Source: Klebsiella ornithinolytica NBRC 105727 = ATCC 31898
Lineage (GTDB): Bacteria > Pseudomonadota > Gammaproteobacteria > Enterobacterales > Enterobacteriaceae
Length of the DNA: 64,000 nt
Assembly (NCBI RefSeq): GCF_001598295.1
Contig: NZ_BCYR01000001.1
Coordinates: 1 to 64,000 of the forward strand
Direction: 5' to 3'
Within the stretch, counting starts at the first letter, position 1; each line of letters opens with the position of its first letter. A program made the position numbers and the translations under genes. Shown here in pieces: positions 1 through 8,917 of the stretch. The notes under the pieces were generated by a model. It worked only from the letters and a program-made list of their open reading frames with translations, ran no database searches and was not told the origin of the DNA.

Positions 1-352
1 CCATCTCGTTTGCACCATATTCTGCCCGTGCAGGGAAGGATGAGAAGCTTCGACCAGGTTCGATTCGAGCGCAGCGAGAAAGCGTTGCCGCAGGCAACGA
101 CCCGAAGAGTGAGGCGCGAAGCGACGAATAATCCTTCCCCCGCCACCATCACTTTCCTGCGACTTATTCATTATATCCCTCTCGTTTGCACCATATTCTG
201 CCCGTGCAGGGAAGGATGAGAAGCTTCGACCAGGTTCGATTCGAGCGCAGCGAGAAAGCGTTGCCGCAGGCAACGACCCGAAGGGTGAGGCGCGAAGCGA
301 CGAATAATCCTTCCCCCGCCACCATCACTTTCCTGCGACTTCTTCGTTATAC
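1..352 (+). ncRNA. rttR: rtT-like RNA units from the tyrT primary transcript
   Basis: The repeat units correspond to the region from which E. coli releases rtT RNA while the tyrT transcript is processed at each tRNA 3' end copy. The CCA-ending copies at 148 and 324 would be the processing points here. Identification rests on the repeat architecture and on its position next to narI; the exact ends of any RNA cannot be read from sequence. The left end is cut by the window. Confidence 0.55.
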
Positions 353-381
353 CCATCTCGTTTGCACTATATTCTGCCCGT
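1..381 (+). repeat. 176-bp tandem repeats of the tyrT operon tail
   Basis: Two full copies (1-176 and 177-352) and a short third copy (353-381) repeat with an exact 176-bp period and only scattered differences. Each full copy contains at its 3' side a stretch (131-148 and 307-324) that matches the 3' end of tRNA-Tyr including CCA. In E. coli the tyrT operon, which lies beside narI, is followed by about three 178-bp repeats, each with the last bases of the tRNA gene, and the same position relative to nar is seen here. The tRNA gene itself is not in the window and should lie just to the left. Confidence 0.85.
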
Positions 382-443
382 ATGGGAATTAGCTCCGCAT
401 CAAGCGAAACGGTTAACACATTGATGCTGCTATTCAGGTGACG

Positions 444-887
444 TTACATCGGCGGCAGACGGCGGGTTACCGGCGAGCTTTTTACTATCGAGGTATTACA
501 CTGGGCATGCTCGGCCAGACCATCCAGCAGGGTATCAAGCTGCGCAATATCCCGCACCACCAGGCGCATCACAAAGCAATCCTCGCCTGTGACCTTGTCA
601 CATTCAATGCATTCTGGCATTGCCTGGATATATTTATCGACCTTCTGCAGCAAGCCCGGTAGCGGTCTGACGCGAACCAGCGCCTGTAGGGTATAACCGA
701 GCGCCGCAAGGTTAACCCGGGCGCCGTATCCCTGAATCACCCCGCGCTCCTCCAGTCGCTTCACCCGCTCTGCGGTACTGGGTGACGTCAATCCCACCCG
801 CGCGCTCAACACCTTGAGCGATACACGCGCATCTTCTGCCAGACAGGCCAGAATGGCGCGATCGATATTATCAATTAAGTGTTCCAT
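444..887 (-). CDS. Lrp/AsnC-family transcriptional regulator
   Basis: A 147-residue protein of normal length for the family. Residues about 4-60 form the winged-helix DNA-binding part (LIDNIDRAILACLAEDARVS, then a TSPSTAERVKRLEERGVI recognition segment), and residues 65-140 the effector-binding and oligomerisation (RAM) domain. Such proteins usually respond to amino acids and often control a divergently transcribed exporter. The divergent neighbour starting at 996 is a drug/metabolite-type transporter, so local regulation of that gene is a reasonable inference. The effector is unknown. The pair sits between tyrT and narI, which are close neighbours in E. coli. Confidence 0.9.
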   Translation of the reverse strand: MEHLIDNIDRAILACLAEDARVSLKVLSARVGLTSPSTAERVKRLEERGVIQGYGARVNLAALGYTLQALVRVRPLPGLLQKVDKYIQAMPECIECDKVTGEDCFVMRLVVRDIAQLDTLLDGLAEHAQCNTSIVKSSPVTRRLPPM

Positions 888-995
888 TCGTTTTACCTGA
901 TAAATAAAAGCAATACTCGTCTTTTACCTTAGATCATGCATGTCAACCTGTCAGCAGATTAACGACAATATCGGCATCATCACGGAGGTAGAAAA

Positions 996-1892
996 ATGGC
1001 ACATACAGTAACGGGCGTCTGGCAAATGAGTCTGGCGATGATCATTTCGGGTTCGATCGGCGCCTTCGTTTTACTCTCCGGCTTGCCGGTTATCGATGTG
1101 GTCTTCTGGCGTTGCCTCATTGGCGCCCTGACCTTACTGGGGTTTATCTCTTTCAGCCGACAGCCGTTCAGCCAGCTCACGCGGCTAACGCTACTGCTGG
1201 CGATCCTCGGTGGCATCGCGCTGGTCATTAACTGGCTGCTGCTGTTTGCCGCTTACGCCCGAATTTCGATTGGCATGGCTACCGTGGTGTATAACACTCA
1301 GCCGTTTATGCTGGTACTGATGGGAATGCTGACAGGCGAGCGGGTGACGCTGATTAAATGGGGCTGGTTAACGTTGGCTTTTTTCGGCGTGGTCGTTCTG
1401 CTCTCCAGCGAGCTGATGCAGGCTCATGGTAGCCAGCTGGCTACGGGTATTGCGCTGGCCCTTGGCGCCGCCTTTTTCTACGCCTTGACTGCGATGATCG
1501 CCCGCAAGCTGTGTCCGCTTCCGCCTCAGCATATAGCCTTTATACAGGTTATCGTCGGGACAATCATGCTGCTACCGCTGGTTCACGCCCCCGATTTCAC
1601 CGCCGCGTTCCCCTGGCATTACCTGCTGATTCTGGGCATTGTGCATACCGGCATTATGTACCAGCTGCTCTATAGCGCGATTCAGAAACTGCCGACGCCC
1701 ATAACCGGTACGCTCTCCTTTATCTATCCGCTTGTGGCGATGGTTGTCGATTATCTGCTCTTCCATCATGCGCTGACGCCGGTGCAGTTGGTCGGAGGCC
1801 TGCTGATTCTGTTTGCAGCGGCGGGAAATAATCTCGGCTGGGGCGACAGGCTGGCGTCTGGCCACAAAAAACCCCGCCAGAGCGGGGTATGA
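996..1892 (+). CDS. EamA/DMT-superfamily transporter
   Basis: A 298-residue, very hydrophobic inner-membrane protein with about ten predicted membrane segments arranged as two EamA repeats, the size usual for the 10-TMS drug/metabolite exporters. The start is the ATG at 996 with a GGAGGT ribosome site just upstream. It diverges from the Lrp/AsnC regulator and is likely controlled by it, which points to export of an amino acid or similar metabolite, though the substrate cannot be told from sequence. The last ten codons run through the narGHJI terminator hairpin, so the C-terminal tail GHKKPRQSGV is encoded by terminator DNA. Confidence 0.88.
   Translation: MAHTVTGVWQMSLAMIISGSIGAFVLLSGLPVIDVVFWRCLIGALTLLGFISFSRQPFSQLTRLTLLLAILGGIALVINWLLLFAAYARISIGMATVVYNTQPFMLVLMGMLTGERVTLIKWGWLTLAFFGVVVLLSSELMQAHGSQLATGIALALGAAFFYALTAMIARKLCPLPPQHIAFIQVIVGTIMLLPLVHAPDFTAAFPWHYLLILGIVHTGIMYQLLYSAIQKLPTPITGTLSFIYPLVAMVVDYLLFHHALTPVQLVGGLLILFAAAGNNLGWGDRLASGHKKPRQSGV
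1865..1888 (-). terminator. Rho-independent terminator of narGHJI
   Basis: On the minus strand a CCCCGC/GCGGGG stem with a 4-base loop (1872-1887) is followed by a run of U (the A run at 1865-1871). It lies 23 bp beyond the narI stop and inside the last codons of the convergent transporter gene. Confidence 0.85.
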
Positions 1893-1910
1893 TTCTGCCG
1901 GACCGGGCGA

Positions 1911-2588
1911 TCAGCGGCGGGCGCGGACTATCTGATATCTGCGCGTCAGGTATTCTACCGGCACGCTCCAGATATGTACCAGACGGGAGAACGGGAACAG
2001 CAGGAACAGCGTCATCCCCAGCACCAGGTGCATACGGAAAATAAAGGCGACGCCGTCCAGGTGTGCGGACGCCCCGCCGTGGAACGTCACCACGGACTGT
2101 GCCCAGTTCACCAGCTTCATCATTTCGCTGCCATCCATATGCTGGGCGGAGAACGGAATAGTCAGCAGGCCCAGCGCACACTGGAGAATCAGCACGGAGA
2201 GCACCAGAATATCGGCACCGGTCGTGGTTGCCCGTACGCGCGGGCTGAACAGACGACGTTTCAGCAACAGCACGCCCCCCACCAGACACATCACGCCGGA
2301 GGCGCCGCCGGCAAACATCGCCATTTTCTGCTTCACTTCCAGCGGCAGCCACGCTTCATACATCCAGTGCGGCGTCAGCATCCCAAGGAAGTGTCCGGCG
2401 AAAATCCCCAGAATCCCGATGTGGAACAGGTTAGACGCCAGATTCATCCCTTTGCGATCCAGCATCTGACTGGAGGCGGCGCGCCAGGTGTACTGTCCGT
2501 AATCGTAGCGCAGCCAGCTCCCAATCAGGAACACCGCTCCGGCAATGTAGGGATAGATGTCAAAGAAGAACATATTCAGGAAGTGCAT
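1911..2588 (-). CDS. narI: Respiratory nitrate reductase A, gamma subunit (cytochrome b)
   Basis: NarI is the 225-residue di-heme b membrane anchor of nitrate reductase A; it oxidises quinol and passes electrons to NarH. The length equals that of E. coli NarI. The protein begins [20 protein letters not shown] and shows about five membrane helices with histidines in helices 2 and 5 that serve as heme ligands in the family. It is the last gene of narGHJI; its ATG shares one base with the narJ stop codon, a sign of coupled translation. Confidence 0.97.
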   Translation of the reverse strand: MHFLNMFFFDIYPYIAGAVFLIGSWLRYDYGQYTWRAASSQMLDRKGMNLASNLFHIGILGIFAGHFLGMLTPHWMYEAWLPLEVKQKMAMFAGGASGVMCLVGGVLLLKRRLFSPRVRATTTGADILVLSVLILQCALGLLTIPFSAQHMDGSEMMKLVNWAQSVVTFHGGASAHLDGVAFIFRMHLVLGMTLFLLFPFSRLVHIWSVPVEYLTRRYQIVRARR

Positions 2589-3298
2589 TATTGCTGTCCT
2601 CCGTTAGAGATATTCAAATATTGCGGGGCCACGGCTCCGGCAAAACGACGCTGGTGAGCGGCGATATCGGACTCACCGCAGCCTTGATCGGCAAAGAATT
2701 TCACCTGTTCTTCTTCCCAGACGGCATCCAGCGCCTGCGGCGTATCGTCACGCGCTTCATCAGCGATTTTTTCCGCAACTTTCGCTTCATCTAGCGCACT
2801 GTTTGCCAGCTTCAGCAGCTGTTCAAACAGAACGGCATAGCGGCTTTCACGCTGCTGCAGACGCGCGCAAAGCAGCGCCAGAATCGGCGCGATATCCTGC
2901 AGACCGCCAATGGCTTCGCTCTCCGGCAGCTGCGCGAGATATTCCAGATACAGCGGCAGATGATCGGGCAGCTCGCGGCTGTCGAGCACCAGATCGTGCT
3001 GCTCATACTGGTTCAGCAGATCGACCATCGCCTGCCCGCGGTCGCGAGATTCGCCGTGCACGTGCTCAAACAGCAGCAGCGAGGTTGCGCGCCCCCGGTC
3101 AAACAGTTCGCTGTAGGCGGCCTGGGCATCCAGCAGATCCTGCGCGGTTAAATCACGCAGGAAGACGCCCAGGGCCTGGGCATCCGCTTTTTCCAGTTTC
3201 TCTGACGTAGCCAGAACGTCGAAGAGTTCATTTTGATGCTGCCATAAGTCCGCATCCGGGTACTCAAGCAGACGTGAAACAACCACGAGTTCGATCAT
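2588..3298 (-). CDS. narJ: Nitrate reductase molybdenum cofactor assembly chaperone
   Basis: NarJ is a cytoplasmic chaperone that binds NarG, lets the molybdenum cofactor and the FS0 cluster be inserted, and holds back membrane attachment until maturation is done. The 236-residue, all-helical, acidic product starts [19 protein letters not shown], as expected for the family, and has the same length as E. coli NarJ. Its start overlaps the narH stop by 4 bases (ATGA) and its stop overlaps the narI start by one base. Confidence 0.97.
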   Translation of the reverse strand: MIELVVVSRLLEYPDADLWQHQNELFDVLATSEKLEKADAQALGVFLRDLTAQDLLDAQAAYSELFDRGRATSLLLFEHVHGESRDRGQAMVDLLNQYEQHDLVLDSRELPDHLPLYLEYLAQLPESEAIGGLQDIAPILALLCARLQQRESRYAVLFEQLLKLANSALDEAKVAEKIADEARDDTPQALDAVWEEEQVKFFADQGCGESDIAAHQRRFAGAVAPQYLNISNGGQQ

Positions 3299-4833
3299 GC
3301 GTGCGGCTCCGTTTTGCTGGTCACATCCACGGCATCGATGCGGCGGCTGTTGAACAGGTTGAAGGACGAATCAGACCCGTGACAGCCGTCACCGAAGCTA
3401 AAGCCACAGCCGTTTTTCTCCGGGAAGGCTTCGCGCGCCAGCTCACGATGGCTGCTCGGCACCACGAAACGGTCTTCGTAGTTGGCAATCGCCAGATAGC
3501 GGTACATCTCCTGCGCCTGCGCTTCGGTCAGCCCGACCTCTTCCAGCGCCCGCGTATCGATAACCCCATCGACGGTTTCCGTACGTTTGAAGTGACGCAT
3601 CGCCAGCATGCGTTTCAGCGCCAGCAGCACCGGCTGGGTATCGCCTGCGGTCAGCAGGTTGGCCAGATACTGGACCGGGATACGCAGGCTTTCGACATCC
3701 GGCAGGATGCCGTTGCTGCCCAGTTCCCCCGCATCGGCGGCGGACTGGATCGGCGACAGAGGCGGCACATACCAGACCATCGGCAGCGTGCGATATTCCG
3801 GGTGCAGCGGCAGAGCCAGCTTCCAGTCCATCGCCATTTTATAGACCGGCGATTTTTGCGCCGCATCAATGACGCTCAGCGGAATGCCGTCTTTCTGCGC
3901 CTGCTCAATCACTTTCGGATCGTGCGGATCGAGGAACACGTCCAGCTGACGCTGGTACAGGTCTTTCTCGTTCTCGGTGCTGGCCGCCTGCTCAATCGCA
4001 TCCGCGTCGTACAGCAGCACGCCAAGGTAACGAATACGCCCGACGCACGTCTCAGAGCAGACCGTCGGCTGACCCGCTTCAATACGCGGGTAGCAGAAGA
4101 TACATTTCTCGGATTTGCCGCTCTTCCAGTTGAAGTAGATCTTCTTGTACGGGCAGCCGGTAATACACATCCGCCAGCCGCGGCATTTGTCCTGATCGAT
4201 CAGCACAATGCCGTCTTCTTCACGTTTGTAGATAGCGCCGCTCGGGCACGTTGCCACGCACGCCGGGTTGAGGCAGTGCTCGCACAGGCGCGGCAGATAC
4301 ATCATGAAGGTGTTTTCGAACTGGCCGTACATCGCTTTCTGCATGTTCTCGAAGTTTTTGTCTTTCGACAGCTTCTCGAACTCACCGCCCAGATCGTCTT
4401 CCCAGTTCGGGCCTTTCTCGATCTTGTCCATCCGCTGACCGGTAATCAGCGAGCGCGGACGCGCGATGGGCTGCGCTTTGCTGTCTGCCGGCGCGTTGTG
4501 CAGCGTCTGGTAGTCAAAATCAAACGGCTCGTAGTAATCGTCCAGACCCGGCAGATGCGGGTTAGCAAAGATTTTACCCAGCAGCAGCGCTTTGTTACCC
4601 ATGCGCGGCACCAGCTTGCCGTTGATCTTACGGATCCAGCCGCCCTTCCATTTTTCCTGATCTTCCCAGTTGGTCGGGAAGCCGGTACCGGGCTTGGTTT
4701 CAACGTTGTTGAACCACGCGTACTCGGTTCCTTCACGGCTGGTCCAGACGTTTTTGCAGGTCACTGAGCAGGTATGACAGCCGATGCATTTATCGAGATT
4801 CAGCACCATGCCGACTTGTGAACGAATTTTCAT
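3295..4833 (-). CDS. narH: Respiratory nitrate reductase A, beta subunit (iron-sulfur)
   Basis: NarH is the electron-transfer subunit between NarI hemes and NarG, carrying three [4Fe-4S] and one [3Fe-4S] clusters. The 512-residue protein shows the ferredoxin-like cysteine groups CIGCHTCSVTC near residue 16, CEHCLNPACVATC in the middle, and CRGWRMCITGCPY, where the tryptophan replaces a cysteine and marks the [3Fe-4S] site. A further group, CIFCYPRIEAGQPTVC, follows. The length equals the E. coli protein. It overlaps narG and narJ by 4 bases each. Confidence 0.98.
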   Translation of the reverse strand: MKIRSQVGMVLNLDKCIGCHTCSVTCKNVWTSREGTEYAWFNNVETKPGTGFPTNWEDQEKWKGGWIRKINGKLVPRMGNKALLLGKIFANPHLPGLDDYYEPFDFDYQTLHNAPADSKAQPIARPRSLITGQRMDKIEKGPNWEDDLGGEFEKLSKDKNFENMQKAMYGQFENTFMMYLPRLCEHCLNPACVATCPSGAIYKREEDGIVLIDQDKCRGWRMCITGCPYKKIYFNWKSGKSEKCIFCYPRIEAGQPTVCSETCVGRIRYLGVLLYDADAIEQAASTENEKDLYQRQLDVFLDPHDPKVIEQAQKDGIPLSVIDAAQKSPVYKMAMDWKLALPLHPEYRTLPMVWYVPPLSPIQSAADAGELGSNGILPDVESLRIPVQYLANLLTAGDTQPVLLALKRMLAMRHFKRTETVDGVIDTRALEEVGLTEAQAQEMYRYLAIANYEDRFVVPSSHRELAREAFPEKNGCGFSFGDGCHGSDSSFNLFNSRRIDAVDVTSKTEPHA

Positions 4834-7800
4834 TTTACGCTCTCCTGTACCTGGTCATTGCCTTCGCCATCCAGCCAGTTAATGTTCTTCATCTTACGGA
4901 CTACTACGAACTCATCGCGGTTAGAACCGACGGTACCATAGTAGTTAAAGCCATATGCCAGGTGTGCATAGCCACCGATCATATGGGTCGGTTTCGGCGT
5001 AATACGCGTCACCGAGTTATGAATACCGCCGCGCTGCCCGGTAATTTCTGACCCCGGCAGGTTTACGATACGTTCCTGCGCGTGGTACATCATGGTCATC
5101 CCGGCCGGCACACGCTGGCTCACTACCGCTCGTGCGGTCAGCGCGCCGTTGTTGTTGAAAACTTCAATCCAGTCGTTGTCTTCAACCCCAATCTCTTTGG
5201 CATCTTCTTCGCTCATCCAGACGACCGGCCCACCGCGACCTAAAGTCAGCATCAGCAGGTTGTCGCTGTAGGTGGAGTGAATGCCCCATTTCTGGTGCGG
5301 CGTGAGGAAGTTCAGCGCCTTCTCCGGGTTGCCGTTGGACTTCTCTCCCATCACCGATTTCACCGAGCGGGTGTCGATCGGCGGACGGTACACCAGCAGG
5401 CTTTCACCGAAGTCGCGCATCCACTGATGATCCTGATAGAGGGACTGGCGACCAGAAAGCGTACGCCACGGAATCAGCTCATGAACGTTGGTATAACCGG
5501 CGTTGTAGGAGACATGCTCGTCTTCCAGGCCAGACCAGGTCGGGCTGGAGATAATCTTGCGCGGCTGCGCCTGAATATCACGGAAGCGGATCTTCTCGTC
5601 TTCTTTGTTGAGCGCCAGGTGAGTATGGTCGCGACCGGTAAATTCGCTCAGCGCCGCCCAGGCTTTCACCGCCACCTGGCCATTGGTTTCCGGCGCCAGC
5701 GTGAGGATCATTTCTGCCGCGTCAATCGCCGTATCCAGCATCGGCTGGCCTTTTGCCGGGCCGTCCGCCTTGGTGTAGTTGAGCTTACGCAGCAGGTCCA
5801 TTTCGCTCTGGGTGTTCCAGGCGATACCTTTGCCCCCGTTACCGATTTTCTCCATCAGCGGACCGATAGAGGTGAAGCGTTCATAGGTTGCCGGGTAGTC
5901 GCGCTCAACCGGAATGATATGCGGCGCGGTTTTACCGGGAATCAGGTCGCACTCGCCTTTTTTCCAGTCCTTGACGTCCAGCGGCTGCGCCAGTTCGGCG
6001 GCGGAGTCGTGCTGAATAGGCAGCGTAACCACGTCGGTTTCTTTACCCAGATGACCGACGCAGACTTCGGAGAATTTCCTCGCGATGCCTTTGTAGATTT
6101 CCCAATCGCTTTTCGATTCCCAGGCCGGGTCGACGGCGGCAGACAGCGGGTGAATAAACGGATGCATATCCGAGGTATTCATGTCGTCTTTTTCGTACCA
6201 GGTGGCGGTCGGCAGCACGATGTCAGAATAGAGACAGGTGCTCGACAGACGGAAGTCCAGCGTCACCACCAGATCCAGTTTGCCGTCGAGGCCGTTATCC
6301 CGCCACTCCACCTCTTCCGGCTTCACGCCGCCCTGCTTGCCCAGATCCAGCCCCTGAATACCGTGCTCGGTACCCAGCAGGTACTTCAGCATGTACTCGT
6401 GGCCTTTACCGGAGGAGCCCAGCAGGTTGGAACGCCAGATAAACAGGTTGCGCGGATGGTTTTTGCCGTTTTCCGGCTGCTCCGCCGCAAAGCGAATCGA
6501 GCCTTCTTTCAGGGATTTAACGGTGTAATCCACCGCGCTCATGCCAGCTTTTTTCGCCGCATCGGCAATGCGCAGCGGGTTGGTGCCCAGCTGAGGCGCC
6601 GACGGTAACCAGCCCATGCGTTCCGCGCGTACGTTGAAGTCCAGCATGTGGCCGCTGTAGCGCGACTTGTCCGCCAGCGGCGACAGCAGCTCCTGCGCGG
6701 TGACGGTTTCATAACGCCACTGGCTGGAGTGGTTATAGAAGTAAGAGGTGCTGTTCATGTGACGCGCCGGACGCTGCCAGTCGAGTGCAAACGCCAGCGG
6801 CTGCCAGCCGGTCTGCGGACGCAGTTTTTCCTGGCCCACGTAGTGCGCCCAACCGCCGCCGCTCTGGCCGACGCAGCCGCAGAAGACCAGCATGTTGATC
6901 AGACCACGATAATTCATATCGAGGTGGTACCAGTGGTTCAGACCGGCACCGACAATGATCATCGAACGACCGTGGGTCTTATCGGCGTTATCGGCAAATT
7001 CACGCGCGGTACGAATGATGTGCGTGCGGGAGACGCCGGTAATTTTTTCAGCCCACGCCGGGGTATACGCTTTAAGATCGTCGTAGCTGGTTGCGCAGTT
7101 TTCATCGTTGAGGCCGCGATCCAGACCGTAGTTGGCCATGGTCAGATCGTAGACGGTAGTCACCAGCGCGGTGGTGCCATCCGCCAGCTGCAGGCGTTTC
7201 ACCGGCAGCTTGTGCAGCAGAATGTTTTCCAGTTCAACGCTGGCGAAGTGTTCGGTGCCGTCACCGCCGAAGTACGGGAAGCCAACCTGCGCCACATCGT
7301 CGTGGCTGCCGAGCAGGCTCAGGCGCAGTTCAACCTCTTCGCCGGTGGTACCGTTACGCTGCTCAAGGTTCCATTTCCCTTTTTCACCCCAGCGATAGCC
7401 GATAGAGCCGTTCGGCGCCATCATTTCACCTTTTTCATCAAAGGCGACGGTTTTCCATTCCGGATGTTCTTCCTGGCCCAGACCATCCACCAGGTCGGCC
7501 GCGCGCAGCATGCGGCCCGCGGCGTAATAGCCGTCTCGCTCTTCCAGCATCACCAACATCGGCATATCGCTGTAACGGCGAACGTAGTCGGTGAAATACT
7601 GGCTCGGTTTATCGAGGTGGAATTCGCGGAGCATGACGTGGCCCATCGCCAGCGCCATCGCCGCATCGGTGCCCTGCTTCGGCGCCAGCCACAGGTCGCA
7701 CAGCTTGGCGATCTCGGCGTAGTCCGGAGTAATCGCCACGGTCTTGGTGCCTTTATAGCGAACTTCGGTGAAGAAGTGCGCGTCCGGCGTACGGGTCTGC

Positions 7801-8573
7801 GGTACGTTGGAGCCCCAGGCGATAATGTAGCTGGAGTTATACCAGTCGGCTGATTCAGGGACGTCGGTCTGCTCGCCCCAGGTCTGCGGGGAGGCCGGCG
7901 GCAGATCGCAGTACCAGTCATAGAAGCTGAGACAGGTGCCGCCAATCAGCGACAGATAGCGCGCGCCGGAGGCATAGGAGACCATCGACATCGCCGGGAT
8001 TGGCGAGAAGCCGGCCACGCGGTCCGGGCCGTAGGTTTTGACGGTGTAGACGTTAGAAGCCGCGATCAGCTCATTCACTTCCTGCCAGGAGGAACGAACG
8101 AAACCGCCGCGCCCACGCGCCTGTTTGAAGCTTTTGGCTTTATCGGCGTCTTCAATAATGGATGCCCAGGCATGCACCGGATCTGAATGCTGCGCTTTCG
8201 CTTCGCGCCACATTTTCATCAGCCGTTTGCGCATCAGCGGATACTTCAGACGGTTGGCGCTGTAGAGATACCAGGAGTAGCTGGCGCCACGCGGGCAGCC
8301 GCGAGGCTCGTGGTTTGGCATATCCGGGCGAGTACGCGGATAGTCGGTCTGCTGGGTTTCCCAGGTGACGAGACCGTTTTTAACGTAAATCTTCCAGCTG
8401 CATGAGCCGGTGCAGTTTACCCCGTGAGTGGAGCGCACAATTTTGTCATGCTGCCAGCGCTGGCGGTATCCATCCTCCCAGTCCCGGTTGGTTTTTAGAA
8501 GCTGGCCATGCCCATCGGCAAAGGTTTCACCCTTCTGTTTGAAGTAGCGAAACCGGTCCAGGAATTTACTCAT
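4830..8573 (-). CDS. narG: Respiratory nitrate reductase A, alpha (catalytic) subunit
   Basis: NarG reduces nitrate to nitrite on the cytoplasmic side with a bis-MGD molybdenum cofactor. The 1247-residue protein has the same length as E. coli NarG. Near the N-terminus His50, Cys54, Cys58 and Cys93 (in STHGVNCTGSCSW and RGCPRG) bind the unusual FS0 cluster, and Asp223 in FYDWYCD corresponds to the molybdenum ligand. No Tat signal is present, in line with a cytoplasmic active site. First gene of narGHJI; the upstream region holds an FNR box and NarL sites. Confidence 0.98.
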   Translation of the reverse strand: MSKFLDRFRYFKQKGETFADGHGQLLKTNRDWEDGYRQRWQHDKIVRSTHGVNCTGSCSWKIYVKNGLVTWETQQTDYPRTRPDMPNHEPRGCPRGASYSWYLYSANRLKYPLMRKRLMKMWREAKAQHSDPVHAWASIIEDADKAKSFKQARGRGGFVRSSWQEVNELIAASNVYTVKTYGPDRVAGFSPIPAMSMVSYASGARYLSLIGGTCLSFYDWYCDLPPASPQTWGEQTDVPESADWYNSSYIIAWGSNVPQTRTPDAHFFTEVRYKGTKTVAITPDYAEIAKLCDLWLAPKQGTDAAMALAMGHVMLREFHLDKPSQYFTDYVRRYSDMPMLVMLEERDGYYAAGRMLRAADLVDGLGQEEHPEWKTVAFDEKGEMMAPNGSIGYRWGEKGKWNLEQRNGTTGEEVELRLSLLGSHDDVAQVGFPYFGGDGTEHFASVELENILLHKLPVKRLQLADGTTALVTTVYDLTMANYGLDRGLNDENCATSYDDLKAYTPAWAEKITGVSRTHIIRTAREFADNADKTHGRSMIIVGAGLNHWYHLDMNYRGLINMLVFCGCVGQSGGGWAHYVGQEKLRPQTGWQPLAFALDWQRPARHMNSTSYFYNHSSQWRYETVTAQELLSPLADKSRYSGHMLDFNVRAERMGWLPSAPQLGTNPLRIADAAKKAGMSAVDYTVKSLKEGSIRFAAEQPENGKNHPRNLFIWRSNLLGSSGKGHEYMLKYLLGTEHGIQGLDLGKQGGVKPEEVEWRDNGLDGKLDLVVTLDFRLSSTCLYSDIVLPTATWYEKDDMNTSDMHPFIHPLSAAVDPAWESKSDWEIYKGIARKFSEVCVGHLGKETDVVTLPIQHDSAAELAQPLDVKDWKKGECDLIPGKTAPHIIPVERDYPATYERFTSIGPLMEKIGNGGKGIAWNTQSEMDLLRKLNYTKADGPAKGQPMLDTAIDAAEMILTLAPETNGQVAVKAWAALSEFTGRDHTHLALNKEDEKIRFRDIQAQPRKIISSPTWSGLEDEHVSYNAGYTNVHELIPWRTLSGRQSLYQDHQWMRDFGESLLVYRPPIDTRSVKSVMGEKSNGNPEKALNFLTPHQKWGIHSTYSDNLLMLTLGRGGPVVWMSEEDAKEIGVEDNDWIEVFNNNGALTARAVVSQRVPAGMTMMYHAQERIVNLPGSEITGQRGGIHNSVTRITPKPTHMIGGYAHLAYGFNYYGTVGSNRDEFVVVRKMKNINWLDGEGNDQVQESVK

Positions 8574-8664
8574 CGGGTTTCTCCTGTTTGGAGCCTGACG
8601 GCTCTCTGATAAATCGACATTGCTGGATTTGCAGCGAAGGTAACGCTATGAAAGAGGGAGAGAA

Positions 8665-8678
8665 TTGATAACGATCAA
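8665..8678 (-). promoter_or_regulatory. FNR box of the narG promoter
   Basis: A perfect TTGAT-N4-ATCAA palindrome lies 92 bp upstream of the narG ATG. If it occupies the class II position (-41.5) typical of narG, transcription starts near 8630, with TACCTT at 8642-8637 as a possible -10 element. FNR would activate the operon without oxygen. Confidence 0.85.
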
Positions 8679-8715
8679 TGCGATAGGGCTTATAAATAGC
8701 CCCTCAAGCGACAAA

Positions 8716-8731
8716 TACCTCCGAAGTGGTA
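8716..8731 (-). promoter_or_regulatory. NarL 7-2-7 heptamer pair upstream of narG
   Basis: TACCTCC and AGTGGTA, separated by two bases, form the inverted 7-2-7 arrangement preferred by phosphorylated NarL. The centre is about 52 bp upstream of the FNR box centre, near -94 if the start is at 8630, close to the -89 site known for E. coli narG. Confidence 0.6.
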
Positions 8732-8821
8732 GCATTTTCTATTTTTTATCTTTATGTTTTTTAAGGAATTTAATGAAAAATGAGCGATTGTTGTACGCCT
8801 GTGGCGTGCGCCAGGGTATTA

Positions 8822-8837
8822 AGGGGTAGATACCCCT
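8822..8837. promoter_or_regulatory. Distal NarL heptamers upstream of narG
   Basis: AGGGGTA-GA-TACCCCT is a perfect palindrome of two consensus-like NarL heptamers set back to back, at about -200 from the inferred narG start. E. coli narG has its high-affinity NarL cluster around -195, so the position fits. Confidence 0.6.
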
Positions 8838-8868
8838 GTCGGCGGGTTGAATTCAGTCCTGACGACAT

Positions 8869-8898
8869 AAAAAAGGGGCGCAATATACATTGCGCCCC
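8869..8898 (-). terminator. narK terminator
   Basis: On the minus strand a 10-bp GC-rich stem (8875-8884 with 8889-8898) with a 4-base loop is followed by six U (the A run at 8869-8874), 20 bp past the narK stop. It separates narK from the narG control region. Confidence 0.88.
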
Positions 8899-8917
8899 GT
8901 GAGCAAACAGAGATGGC

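Noticed and set aside
1..381. CRISPR-like array or satellite DNA
   Set aside because: The unit is 176 bp with no short spacer pattern and contains tRNA 3'-end copies, so it is the tyrT tail.
3274..4767. Plus-strand open frame of 497 codons opposite narH
   Set aside because: It lies fully antisense to a strongly supported narH gene, has low-complexity His/Arg/Val-rich translation and no ribosome site; a shadow of GC-rich codon use.
5277..7853. Long plus-strand open frames opposite narG (443 and 401 codons)
   Set aside because: Antisense to narG and of the same unnatural composition; no family features.
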